The position numbers and the translations under genes are program-made. This document shows positions 45,153 through 57,012 of a DNA stretch of 64,000 nt, in pieces. Location of the stretch: assembly GCA_024195265.1 (NCBI GenBank), contig JAJLRJ010000013.1:16877162-16941161 (forward strand), written 5' to 3'. Numbering within the stretch: position 1 is the stretch's first letter; each line of letters begins with the position of its first letter. The notes under the pieces were generated by a model. It was not told where the DNA came from. It saw nothing but the letters and a program-made list of their open reading frames with translations, and did not search any database. The stretch comes from Dendrophyllia cribrosa. Its lineage: Eukaryota; Cnidaria; Anthozoa; Scleractinia; Dendrophylliidae.

Positions 45153-46285
45153 GGCGCTTTCTCGGTATATCAACAACTGAAATTTACGCAACTATAACCG
45201 AACTGTTCTTAGAGTTCCTTTTGGTGCCTACAATTGGGTATCGGGGTTCCTGGGTGCCCAGGTCATTGGGTATCGGGGTTCCTGCGTCCCTAGGTCTCTG
45301 GGTTCCTGGATCCCTGGGTCTCTGGGTTCCTGGGTCCCTGGGTTCCTGGGTTCCTGGGTCTCTGGGTCTCTGGGTAACTGGGTTCCTGGGTCTCTGGGTC
45401 TCTGGGTCCCTAGGTCTTTGGGTCCCTGGGTCTTTGGGTCTCTGGGTCTCTGGGTCCCTGGGTTTCTGTTATCTCTGGGTCCCTGGGTTTCTGGGTTTCT
45501 GGGTTCCTGTGTCCCTAGGTCTTTGGGTCTCTGGGTCTTTGGGTCCCTGGGTCTGCCGGTTTTGTTGGAGCGCAATGTGTTTCGCGGCGAAGCCCGGGAG
45601 ATTCAAACGAGATACAGTTGAAAAACCGTTCACCTTATTCAATATAGAAAAACGTATTTCGGCTGCAAACAATTAGGTCAACTCTTCAAACTGTTCATGC
45701 ATTTATTAATCACAAACAATTGTTATAATGCAACAACATTATTTTACGAAATAGACTTGCATTCAGTAACCAGTCTAACTGCGCCAACAGTTAATTATTT
45801 GCTCTCTAGCAGCAAAACAGTGAGAAATGCAATCACTATCAATGATAATTCACGGTTCACTAAAATCTCTTTTCGCGTGGAAACAAAACAGGAACTTAAA
45901 ATCTTCGTTTTCTAGGGATCAAAAACTAGGTATTGTTTTTTACCTTAATTTAAACTTGCAAGGTTAAGGTAAAAATGCATTGAAATAATCACTAAATACG
46001 GATTGTTCATCAGAAAACTAAGAAATAAAAATTAACACAACTAGTTACATCTCGGTATGCAGTATTCACATCACTGTGCCAACAGTAACTTACTTGCTCT
46101 CGAAGAGCAAAACAGTGAGAAGTACAGTGATAATTCACTTTTTAAAAAGAGTCGTTCTCTTTTCGCGGGAAGCAAACAGGAACGATTTGTCACGAAATAC
46201 GAATTGTTTAGAAAATTAAGATATAAATTAACGCAACTAGTTACAACTGAAACACACATGGCCATGAAATAAATGACCCTACGGT
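45153..46285 (+). repeat. Left inverted terminal repeat of the large element, with 8-bp minisatellite
   Basis: Matches 61,215-62,563 in reverse. From the outer end: a unique 80 bp, then a CCTGGGTC/TCTGGGTT type 8-bp minisatellite at about 45,235-45,560, then unique sequence with CGCGAAGCCCGGGAG (45,585), then sequence with two diverged halves sharing AACAGTGAGAA and CTTTTCGCG. The long frames reading Gly-Ser-Leu-Gly-Leu-Trp-Val are products of the minisatellite, not proteins. Confidence 0.85.
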
Positions 46286-46392
46286 GCGTGAGGTGCAAAC
46301 TCGTTTTTGAACTCATTATTTATATGTGAAGTCTATTCGTGCATATTCCAGTGGCAAGGTATGCGGACATTCAAAAAACGTTTCACTAATAT

Positions 46393-49300
46393 TTACAATT
46401 TGTTCTTACTTAAATTGACCAGGTTTGTCATAGAAATATGTATTTGTTCCTCGATCAGTAGGAGCGCTAATTCTTTCCTCTTTTCCAGGTGCTGTAATTT
46501 ACTTTTCACCTGTCTCTCGTCTTTTTGGCGAACCGAGTTCATTTGTAACAAGTTAACTGCTTGCCTTGCACTCTCATTGTATGAACCGGTTAGCTCTGTG
46601 ATCAGTTGTTTTGAGCAGTTACCCTCTAGGACCTCTGGTTTGTCCATGACATGCTGTAGAAAGATGACGTTTTCTTCGTCTGTCCATTTGCCCCCACTAA
46701 CCGATCCATCCTGATCAATCATAAACTGCAGCCCTTTTTTCCTCTCTCCTCCCATTTGGTCTTTGCTACGTTTCCGCTTCGCACCTTTATGGATCTTGGT
46801 GATGTCAGTGCTGACTTTCTTTCCGTTGGGGTTGTTACAACCATTGCACTTACAGTTTCCTCCACATGAGTGCTGAGCTTTAAGACAAGGACAGCGAGAG
46901 GCGTATTGACAGCCAGTACTCGTTTCCGGGTTACAGCAAACATTTTTCAGTTCTTTACTATTCATTCCACATGTACATCTATGCAGTTTCACAGACACAT
47001 CGCCCTCATAACTTGGTTTGTCTTCACCTATTTCCATTCCAGCTCGACTTTCAATGACAGCATCGTAGTGCCCAGGTCCCCCTCGACTATATGCAACAAA
47101 CAGACAGTCATTTCTGCATCCCTTGGCGAATTCTTCCGGAGTAATATTAATTATGGGGTAGTTCTCTATTGATGTCAGAAGTGTAAGAGGTATCTTCAGC
47201 ATGTTCACAGTAGCCTTAACCATTAGATCTCCTACGTCACCGGAAAATACTCCTGGCTGCAGAAACTGTTTAACACGTTCTTCATATTTATCCTTTTCAC
47301 ATTGTTTCATAAACCCAACGTACTTTTCCTTATTCGAAATAAGTTTCTGTACCACCATACTCCTCAGTTTCATTGCTATTTGTTCAGTGTTATCCATGTT
47401 AAGCAGTCCTAGAGATCTAAAGTGTTCCTCAAGAGCACTGTTTGGGCGTAGGTTCAAAATATGAAAACCGAGAGATTTAAAAAAACAATCTCAATCCTTT
47501 GGCATCGGGCATACTACCAATCCAAATTTTGTAGCGCTGGTGGATACACTATCATTACTTTCAGGTTCCGAGTCCCTTCCAAAGTGGGTTTTCAGAAGAT
47601 ACCTTGTAATGTCAACTTCAAAAAATAACTGGTATAAGCTAATATCGCATCGATTGTTGGCCTTAGTCTTCAGTGCATTATAAAAAGAAAGCATTGATAT
47701 AGCACGCTGAATTAGACCGGGTAGTCCGACTAAAGTTTCGTCGTTGAAGTGGTTGTTACTGTCTTTGTTGGCCGTTCCTCCAACCCCAAATATTTCTTTC
47801 TTGTGCTCTGAGTTAACTGAACAAAAAGGAGACAGTGGCTCGACAACTGGAATGCCATTTATCGTATTCTTTTTCCGGGAGTTCCAGGAATAGAAAAATA
47901 CAGTAAGAAGCGCCACAGCCAACTCGGGCCCCATTTTAGCTCCTGCAAATAGCTCATTTATTTTTTCATGAAGACACTCATTGATACTTGTTGAGTATCC
48001 CGCTGGGAGTCCTGAGAGGCAACCTTCAGTTATATGCTGCCTCAAATTATTTATTTGCTCTTGGAAGGACTCTCGCAAAATAGGATTCCCAGAAACTTGT
48101 GTATTGGAGATGTGTTGCCACTTCTTGCTGAACTGGTCAAGGTTACGTAAAAGTGTGGACGTGTCCGGAGTAGGCTTCTCTCTCTTTTTTCCAGTATCGT
48201 CCTCGGATCTGAAAACATTTGACAAGTCATGTACACAATCCGAGTAAAAGGGATGCTGTTTAGATATTGTTTTCGTAATTCTTTGAACAGCAAGGAAAAG
48301 GTCCAAACGCACTTGTACATTGGGACCAAATGTCTCGTCTATTTTGTTTCTCCATTTACAGCAGTTATCAATAATAAAGAATTCCACAGCTTCATCTTTA
48401 CTGCATAGTCGATCCCTAAGATTCTCGAGAATTTCTTGAACCATTTCAAAGTTCTCTTTCTTTGTAAGTTTCCATGTCACTACTTCATGCTTTTTGTTCA
48501 ATACAACAAACAACGAATTGAACTGTTTGATCCATGAATGATCAGCGGTTCGTGTCAGTCCTATATTAATTGTAACCTAGGATAAAGGACAAATAATTAT
48601 TAAGGATTTCAGTGACGCCGCATGGCCAGCCAGGGATCCACGTGTTTTGGTGGCGTAAGTCTAACTATATATTAACTTATGCAATATTCTAGAATACAAA
48701 GAAAACTTAGAAGCACACAAGTAGTATCAAAGTAATAACTTGCGTCACAATCTTTGATCTCTCGGACCTTATTCGATGACCTTAGTCGCCGTATCCTTCT
48801 GGCCCCCTTGGGGGGCCAGGAAAATTCAAACAATAAGCTGTTTTCTCTCCTTGTAAAGGCTCAGTTCTGTGATGGCATTGGAACTTCCAATACTCGGTCA
48901 TTATTTTTCATCCGGTGCGACTCTCTTCCCGTTTTTATAATAAAGAGATTAAAACCCCGTTTATACTTAGCCATTAGTGGCACGGATCGGCAAAAAGGTG
49001 GCCCAGTCAAAGGCGTGCGCGCAGGGCATGCGCAAAGTATTTGCCAATCCTATTTTCAACATGGCGGCTGCCATTGATCTTTTCAGGCTTTCAAAACTAC
49101 TCCGCGGTCAATGCTCTTGTGACCATTGGGTCTCAATTTATCAGAAAAGTCAATTATCAAGTCGAAAAGAAAAGCGAAGGAAATTTATGCTGCTGATAGC
49201 GATGGCAATTATTTTGCACCGTCTCAATTTAAACTTATTGTTTCCTCTTTCATTAGATCTAGAAGTGCAACACATCGCTTTCTTTCCAAGTGCTTCCTCT

Positions 49301-50929
49301 GCTAGTTTCACTGTTTGCTTTGCTGGCGGTCGCCATATATATTAAGATTGTCTGCACATGCGCATTGCTAAAAATGATTGAGGCACACGCTCCGAGCTCT
49401 GTTTACAATAAGCTGAATTTCCAAAATAGCAGCACCGTGACCGTCCTTTTTTACCCGTGCTCGGACTACCTCGCGACTTGGTCCGAGCACGGGTGAAACT
49501 TTGGCACGGCTCGGGTACATTTTTCATGTTTACACTGAAAAAGTTTCCCTAGCAGTGTCACTTTTTTAGGATATCCGAGCCGTGCCAAAAAAATGCACGA
49601 CTGAACTGCAAACATCAGCTTGCTGTGGATTCTGTTTTCTTTTCCTTAATCTCTTGTTTCCACCCATTTCCTTGTGTTCTTTATACCGACGGACCATTAG
49701 AAAAGTGAGGGGGAGAGAATACAAAAAAGAAATTCATACAAGGGAAGGTGGCCAAAAAATTATGCAGAAGGAAATGCATTTGCAATTGCTGAAATTAAAG
49801 CCAAACAAATACTATAACTGATAAATTTCATAACACGAAAAAGACCCAAATATAAAAAAAATGCATCGTGTAGCATACCCCGGACCCCCTATGTTGCGTG
49901 TGTTGAAAAAGGAGAATTCTTCCAAAATAGTCAGCAAATGGTGGGAAGTGAGGTGGTAAGTGGCTGGAAGTGTCTGCAAGAAAGTTTTCCCGTTCCCTGA
50001 AGAAAATCTGCGAGCGAAGCGAGCCGAGTCGCTGCCTAGGGCGAGAACGAAGGCGTCGGCTAGGTTACCTTAAAAGTGTGGTCTGCCATTAGCGCTCTAA
50101 CCGATGTTGAACGCATGGATTCCTCGTACAAATATTTTCGACCTTGAAAGTCCTTGAGAAAAATGTCACAAAGTAAGTCGTCACTGGGACAAAGCCCAAT
50201 AATAAAGTCTTTGAATGTCTTAAAAGCCTCTTCTGTTGATTCTTCGGACAACTCTTCTGCTGTTTGCCTCAATTTGCAGTGCCTTCGAAATTGCCATTGT
50301 CTTGCCATGCAATCTTCAAGATGGTTTTCCATGTAGGTTGACTGAAATAGATTAAACGACAGTCCATTGGAAATATAACTTCTTAGTCTTTTGATGAAGG
50401 ATAATGTGAAACACTTGTGTGTCACCTTGAATGGGGGCTCGATCAAATAATTTTCGCAAAGTTGTCGCAAGAAGTCTCCATCGGTACTGCGAATGTAATG
50501 CCTTGTGTCGCCCGACTTACAGTAATATTCTCGTGCAATGAGTAAGGCTGGCCTGTTGTCTTCCAAGATAACACGTGGGTTTATCGAATTACACGATCCA
50601 TTAGTCCAACAGCTGGGTACAATTATATGAGCATGCTGATCACAGAACAAAGGATTTGTATTGAATATGTCGCAGTACTGTTGAAGAGGGTCCCAAATGA
50701 ACTAGTTCGGTAGTGTGTAGGACGACGGAGAACAGCATTCAGCATCACTAACCCTTGGTCGTTCAGGACGGATTTCAGAGAAGTCGCGTGCTTCGGAGCC
50801 TTCCTCGTATTTTCGCAGAACATTTTTTATGTATTCCTTGACGTTTTTGTCAATATCTATAGCGATTGAAATATTAATTTCCGCCAGCAATAAAAATATA
50901 GCGACAACATAGGCGACGCGAGCCATCAC
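46393..50929 (-). pseudogene. Transposase-like protein fused to OTU protease and CXC domains, two exons, two nonsense codons
   Basis: Exon one is 50,929-50,069 and exon two 48,576-46,393; GT-AG borders, phase 0, about 1,014 codons. Codons 1-25 are hydrophobic, odd for a nuclear protein, so the true start may differ. Exon one ends in MADHTF (Asp 283), exon two has FFIIDNCCKWR (Asp 357) and INECLHEKINELF (Glu 487), which I take as the DDE-type triad. From codon 648 follows an OTU cysteine-protease domain: Asp, TGA, Asp, Cys651, FFKSLG and GHYDAV (His 790). Codons 821-870 are a CXC cluster (CQYASRCPCLKAQHSCGGNC) like tesmin/TSO1 proteins, then a basic stretch and a WTDEEN Myb-like start. In-frame stops occur at 50,702-50,704 (TAG, codon 76) and 47,491-47,493 (TGA, codon 649); otherwise the frame is open. 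The OTU and CXC calls are firm; the DDE call is inference. Confidence 0.75.
48577..50068 (-). other. Intron of the OTU-CXC transposase gene, with hairpins
   Basis: 1.49 kb between exons one and two. It contains two adjacent hairpins, ACCCGTGCTCGGA (49,453-49,465 with 49,482-49,494) and GGCACGGCTCGG (49,503-49,514 with 49,575-49,586), probably a fold-back MITE insertion. No coding exon is recognised. Confidence 0.5.
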
Positions 50930-51278
50930 AATTGAAAAAACCCTGAAAAACCATCCAGCTTTTCGGCTTTATGGCGTAATGATGTCTCGCCACCGTGCCA
51001 GGAATTTTTCCCATTGGTCGGCGGCATGACCACATTCACGCCAGCAACGATGAAGTGTGAAAACTAAAAAACCTATTTGGCCTGAAAACTCAGGTTTTTT
51101 ATTTTTCGCGCGAGTAACCTCTCTTCAAATGAATTAATAGGATATGTAGATTTGTCAGACTTTTTTTACCAAATTTGGCCCAAATGATCGTCAGATATCT
51201 GTGCGCTAAAGTTTGTCGGGAGTAAAAAAATTCGAAATATTCCTACTTTGAAGCCCGCCAAGTGCTGATTGATATAGG
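50930..51278. promoter_or_regulatory. Central divergent promoter region of the large element
   Basis: About 350 bp separate the start of the minus-strand transposase gene from the first recognised exon of the plus-strand ATPase (acceptor ATATAG at 51,273-51,278). An ATTGG (CCAAT-like) motif lies at about 51,014. No TATA box is clear. The assignment is by position. Confidence 0.35.
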
Positions 51279-52330
51279 CCAGTCTGTATTGACATCAAAC
51301 TTTAACGAAACCACAGGGAACTTTCCTATCCCTTGTGCTTGGCTGACCACGATGGCGCTAGCAGCGAACACGATAACAGTGGATTCAATCAAACAAGAGG
51401 CACAAGAATGTAATATTCAGTGGGATGATGTTGCAAGTATCGCTGTTAACGACTGGCTTTCTATCCTGGCCAAAGCTAAGGGGACTTGCAAGGAATTTAT
51501 TCTAGTAAGTGCCTTTCCCACGGTCAGCGCATTGATGGGAAACACGACAGTAAAAATTTTTGAAGGATATGAGGAACGCGTAAATTTGTATATGCTTGGG
51601 CTCGGTGGCCCTTCGACGGGGAAAACCCAAAGCCACCGGACATGCATTATCGATCCGTTAATCAACTATCTCGAAGGGAAAATCGGAGAAGGAGAGCTTC
51701 TTTTAGAAGATGCATCATCAAAAGGTCTTTTCCGGTACTTCACACGCTCCTCTGATAGGGTTGCCATTAGCGCCATTGACGAGTGCCTGGACTGGTTTAA
51801 AGAAGTTGCCGAGAATGATTTCCAACGATAACGGTTTGCTGGATAGATTCCTCATCTGCATCCCTTCTACTGAAGCTGTTTCTATCCAAACGCGTATGGA
51901 AAGCAGCAAAGCGTTGAACAGTTCGAATCTCTCTAACTTTGAGAGAATTTATGAGCAAATTTACGCAATCCACCGGAAGGCAGACCAAGTCAAATACGAG
52001 CTCTCGGCCGAGGCCCTTGATATCTATGTAAAGCACGTGGGAGAGAGTAACATTAACGCGAATGGAGAAGGAGCGTCCAGTGGAACCACAAAAGACGACA
52101 AAAACATTGTGCGAATTGCCGCAGTGATTCATGTGCTGCTCCGTCTAATTACACAGGCGCTGGACCAGACGACTGAAGTGGTACCAAAGATGATTACACG
52201 ACACGCATTCTCGTCCCCAGAGCCCGCGATCCTTCTGGTCTGCGCCAGGGATCACAAACTCTGGCCTGTTCCGGTAGGATTTCGGTTCTGATTGGCTATT
52301 GCAAATACAATAGAATAAGACCGGAACAAC

Positions 52331-54335
52331 ATGGCGGACGGTAGAACTCCGACTAAGCGGTATTCAAAGGTGGAAAATTCTGTTTGCCGAACGTGTAACA
52401 GTAATATTATAACCACCCGTTGGATTTGTTTGGAGTTAAAGTAACCGAAGAAGGAATAGTGAGTGATTTAGAAAAGTTTTGCGGCTTAAAAATCACTTGC
52501 GCCGATGGTTTTCCCTCGCGAATATGTAGATCTTGTTACGTGAAAGTCACTAAATTTCTGGAGTTTGTTAAGATGGTTGTCCAGTCGAAAACTCACCAAG
52601 AGTCGGTCATTCGATCAAAAAGAGCAAAATCGTTAGAAGACAGCCCGACCTCCGCCTCTTCGCCAAGTTCAAGAAGAGAGAAAAAGAAGACTAAGGGCCC
52701 ACACGTACGTGCTGTTCAATTTTGACATGTATAGTCTAATTTTAAAGCTTATGTGTCGGAACTGTTTTTAGAACGGGGCATGACACAATAGGATTGGAAA
52801 GTACTATTGTTGTTCATTGGCATTCAAATAAATGACCTAATAATATGTAGTTTGGCCATGTTTAATACCCGCAGATCAGATGATGTAAATGGGACATTCC
52901 ATTTTTAATCCGATCCCCCCCTGTGGATGAGCGGATTGCTACCAGTCGAGTATGGACAAATAACTGATTCCTACCAGTCGAGTATGGACAAATAACTGAT
53001 TCCTACCAGTCGAGTATGGATAAATAACTGATTCCTGCCAGTCGAGTATGGACAAATAACTGATTCCTACCAGTTGAGTATGGAGAAATAATGATTCCTA
53101 CCGGTCGAGTATGGACAAATAACTGATTCCTACCAGTCGGGATGGACAAATACCTGATTCCTACCGGTTGAGTATGAACAAATAACTGATTCCTACCAGT
53201 TGTATTCGCCTACAAGCAGATTCCTACAGGTCTGGTAATAAGATAGTGCAGATTCCTACCGGTCTCGGAAAAAATAGTGCAGATTCCTACTAGTCATGTG
53301 AAAAGTTTCCCAAAACCCTCATCCATAAGGGGGGGTCGGATTATAAATGGAAGTCAATTGTTATTTCATTGATTATTTCAGACAGGAAAAGAAGGCATTG
53401 GTTTCCTTGAGCTGACTTGATTTCATCAAGTGATGAATTGAAGTATAGACCTTTTTCATAATGGTGGCCAATTTATTCATTCTGTTATATGTATGTTAAT
53501 TAGCCTCACTGGCCTCATTTTAAAGTAAAAATTCTTTTGAATTTTGACACGCTAACGAGGCCACTAGGGCTAATTAACATAGATATAAACGAATAAATTA
53601 CTCACCTGCCATTATAAAAAAGGTCTATAAGTACCGTAAATCCTCGAATAACTGCCTGGGGTGCTTATTTCAAATTTAGGATAAGGGGCGCTTATTCGAG
53701 GCAGGGAAGGGGCTTATTTAATTTGTCCCAAATTTTTGCCAGATGGTCATTTATTTTTGTAACATTTGTGCTTAAACAACATAACCTGTGTATTAATACA
53801 CAAAGTTGTTCGTATAGTTCTAATAATGGCACACTTCGTACATAATTACGGTATTTTCAGTTCACCAAACGTTTTCACAAACTGAAACGAGTACATCAAC
53901 ATGCAAATCTGTTAAAAAACATGAGTGATAAACATGACCCGACACTATACGTTTCAGTACTCGCCCAGAAATAAACAGAAGGGGAGGAGGGGGCACTTAC
54001 TAGAGGGGGCGGGCACTTATTTCAAATTTAGGATAAGGTGGGGGCACTTATTTGAGGGGGGCGCTAATTCAAGGATTTACGGTATATTGTTTGCTTTATT
54101 CTGTAAGCAAAGATGTGTCTACCAGACCTGCATGAAAAATATGTATATTGTATTTAGGCAGCTGAGGAGAAAATTAACATCCTCAGTGCGACTGTCCCTG
54201 TTTACACCAGCAGTCAACATGCCACATGCACCTCGCACAATTTTACCGGCTGGACCCACAGAACAAATAGTGGCTGAATCTAATTCAGCAGTCAGTGCTA
54301 AACAGAAAACTACCTCCAGGAATTGCTCCTCCTGA
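52331..54335 (+). CDS. ZAD-like zinc-finger protein, two exons, with a frameshift
   Basis: Exon one 52,331-52,703 begins ATGGCGGAC. The first Cys pair (CRTCNSN) is followed, after a one-base shift near 52,410, by HPLDLFGVKVTEEGIVSDL, FCGLKITCADGFPSRICRSC and VKVTKFLEFV. The C-x2-C ... C-x2-C spacing with LDLFG, DG-P-x-IC and a trailing helix matches a ZAD (zinc-finger-associated) fold. A Ser/Lys-rich tail follows. A phase-0 exon at 54,162-54,335 (RRKLTSSVRLSLFTPAVNMP ... NCSS stop) fits the donor at 52,704. The intron holds three MITEs. ZAD domains mediate dimerisation of DNA-binding proteins; here it may bind the element ends (inference). Confidence 0.58.
52897..53352. mobile_element. MITE enclosing a 32-bp minisatellite
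   Basis: TIRs of about 35 bp: TTCCATTTTTAATCCGATCC at the left and TTCCATTTATAATCCGACCC inverted at the right, then GGATGAG on both. The interior is about ten copies of a 32-bp unit, CTACCAGTCGAGTATGGACA plus AATAACTGATTC, diverging toward the right end. Confidence 0.88.
53444..53629. mobile_element. 186-bp palindromic MITE
   Basis: The two halves are reverse complements with about 15-20 percent divergence: TATAGACCTTTTTCATAATG and the inverted right end TATAGACCTTTTTTATAATG, continuing through TATGTTAATTAGCC and GTGGCCTC. AAGTA flanks both sides, so a short duplication is possible. Confidence 0.85.
53632..54084. mobile_element. 453-bp MITE with TACCGTAAATCC ends
   Basis: Left TACCGTAAATCCTCGAATAA, inverted right TACCGTAAATCCTTGAATTA. 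The terminal TA may be the duplicated target of a Tc1/mariner-like or related enzyme. The interior has repeated GCTTATTTCAAATTTAGGATAAGG motifs (two copies, not written in full). It abuts the preceding MITE. Confidence 0.78.
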
Positions 54336-54892
54336 GAAAAAGCAACCATCAAAAAGTGTTGAAATCCTTTAAAATTCTGGTCTGCGTAATCCAATACTGG
54401 TAAACTTCAAGTTGTTATAAACTTAAGCCCTAAACATGGTTATAATTCTTTTTATTTTTATACTTTTCTCTCTGTTAGGTTAGGTGTTGCACCTGTTTAC
54501 AATCCTTTGCAATAATTTAACACAAAGTAAATAATAAAAAAGACACTAATTGAAACAATATCCAATCCACAATATAAGCAATATCCAACCTAAATATAGT
54601 ATGATTCTGCACCTTTTTTTGGTATTAGTTTAATTATCCCACGTCTTTGGCTTACTGAAAGTTGTCCCCTCTGATAAGCTTAGTTGAACGAGTTAAAAAA
54701 GTTGTCTGAGAGATCATTCCAAAAAACCTTGTAAAATTCTACAGGAAATCCATTGGTGCCTGGCGTTTTTTCATTTATTCATACTTTTCAGAGCTTGTAG
54801 ACATTCTTCCTTAGTTAACAGGCCTTCACAATTCTCTTTATCCTCAGAGTTACAACAGGTGTAAAATGTGAATTATTCAAATACCATATTTA
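54336..54892. other. AT-rich non-coding stretch
   Basis: Nothing recognised after the ZAD gene stop other than A/T-rich sequence. A relic at 54,650-54,830 has weak similarity to LINE RT text on the minus strand (CTCCAGGAAATCC-like wording); I do not call it. Confidence 0.35.
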
Positions 54893-56665
54893 CAGTACCG
54901 CCTGAAATCATATGCACATCGGCACGCGTGAACCGCAAGGGCAGAACGCGTGAAGTGCACACGGGAGGAACGAGACGAAACCGTGCGGTTCACGAACGAA
55001 ACCCGCGCGGTTCACGAACGAAAACCTAGGTTGAAAATTTACCTCGGTCAAATGGACGAAAGGCCGACACAAAAGGATCTAATAGCCTATTGTTTTTTAT
55101 TGTTTTCCTTTGAATAGATTTTTTTTCTCACATTTACAACTGACTATTAAACAGCGTTCGCTAAAAACATCAATCCGGCTGCGGGTGGAACGGCTCATGG
55201 CCGAACGGCTGAAGAAAAATTTCGAACCGCTGGCTGTAAACGTAACATATAAGTAAATTGCATGCTAATTATTTACCTTTACCGAATACCTTACATTGTA
55301 AGGACGATGAAACCGTTTACCGCTTTGACTTGAAGGCCACGGTCGTAAACAAGCGGCCCCGAGTCCCAAGTGCATTAAGTCACGCAAAATTCATGTGAAA
55401 AATTATTTCTGAACTTCATGTTTACTAATTGTTAAAATAAATCTTGAATGAAACTAAATATAATAATCGAAGTTGAAGACGGCAGGGAAAGTTATCTACC
55501 GGAAAAAACAGATTTAGCCCTTTTTAAGTTTGCGTAGTTGTCGGTAAAAAGTCCACCAAATTTGCATATGTCAAAGGGTAATTTGAAACCTGAATACAAA
55601 CCATGCGCTTTCAATAATTTTCTGTTATTCTTGTAGTTTCGTTCGCCAAATTACGGCTGATAAACGGCAAGGGAACAGCTTGAACGGCTTGAACGACTTG
55701 TAGCGAAACGACTTTGTAGCGAAACGACCGTAAAACTCTATTACAGTGTTGATTGTCTTTTCAAGCGTCGCGGCAATTATCGGCAAGTGGTGAAAAAAAA
55801 AATGATAACTCTGCTCTGCTTTGGCGATTTTGCGAATCGAATGGTGAAACCATCTTCACTTGAAGAAAGAAGAATATTCCAAGGAAGTTTTTATCAAGCG
55901 CCGTTTACATTCAGTCACTTTTTTGTCTGATGTGACTTGTATTTATCTCTTTATGCAAATTTGGCAAGATTGACGACTCCTTCGTAATTATACTGTTCAC
56001 GTAGAATCCGTTTAAAATGTTTTCTGAAGTGAAAATAAGCGTGGAATTAGCTGTTAGAAGCACAACAAGTTGCGTATTTGTAAAATAGCGGCAATAAACA
56101 CAACACGGCCGCAAAGATAAACAATAAAGTTGTTACTTTGACCTTTGCGTATTTTGAGTTTCGCTTCAGTAAACCAGCCGGTAGCGAATGCTGTCTGTGT
56201 TTCAAAATTACTTTCTTTGGCCATTCAGCGGCGAAAAAAAGTAACAACAATGACTTAATTTTCAGCCCTTGCTGTTTTTGACCGGCTGGGATGATATAAA
56301 CCAAGCCGTTCGAATGTTTTGGCTTCTCGTTCGAAAATTTTCACGAGCCGTTCGAACGTTTTGATTACCGGTTCGAAAATAATTTTCATGAGCCATTCGA
56401 ACGTTTTGGCTACCTGTTCGAAAATTTCTGATTGAAATGTCTTGGGTATTGTGTTCTAATACCAAACAATAAAAGACAACAAAGGCAATTAAGTGCACGA
56501 AGACGCGCCTTTGAAGAACGCGTGTTTCCCTAGGTTTCGTCTCGGTTTCGTCTCGTGCTTCGTTCGTTCCTCTCGAGGTGGACACACGGACAAACCTCGT
56601 GCAGTACCCGCGCGTCCACCTCGTGAAACCCGCGGCCGATGTGCATATGATTTCAGGCGGTACTG
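54893..56665. mobile_element. 1.77-kb element with CAGTACCGCC ends and TA duplication (pogo/mariner-like)
   Basis: TIR CAGTACCGCCTGAAATCATA plus TGCACATCGG (30 bp) matches exactly in reverse at 56,636-56,665. TA flanks both sides. CAGT ends with a TA target fit pogo/mariner-type elements. The interior is non-coding and contains GAACGGCTGAAGAAAAATTT and a three-copy array of an about 52-bp GAGCCGTTCGAACGTTTTG unit at 56,290-56,430, linking it to the GAACGG repeat families. Confidence 0.85.
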
Positions 56666-57012
56666 TACTTGAATAGAGCCTGGGGTGTTGACTACAAACT
56701 CAGTTCCCGTTGAGGTGGTAGCAATTCAAAAATCAGTGACAAAAAATACCAGTCAGTGACACGGAAATAATTTATGAAATTACAGGGGTTTTTTTTATAT
56801 CTGAATGGCTAAGAACCATTTTCCCCTCACAAACACCTAAGTTATTTTTTTTTACCAATTCAGTTAAAAGACTTAGAATTTTAAAATATGAGGTGTTTAT
56901 TCAAGTAAGTACTGCCACTGTATTCATACTTAATTTATGGTATATTTGACATTTTATTTTCTCTCCTTCCTTTGATACAAATCAACATTTGTATATCTCA
57001 AATGTTCATTAA
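56666..57012. other. Short non-coding gap between two transposons
   Basis: AT-rich sequence with no recognised feature apart from the TA and TTAA target sites at its ends. Confidence 0.5.

Noticed and set aside
45221..45676. Long open frames rich in Gly-Ser-Leu-Trp-Val and, in reverse, Pro-Arg-Asp-Thr
   Set aside because: They follow directly from an 8-bp minisatellite, appear on both strands and recur in mirror form at 62.1-62.5 kb; no protein features.
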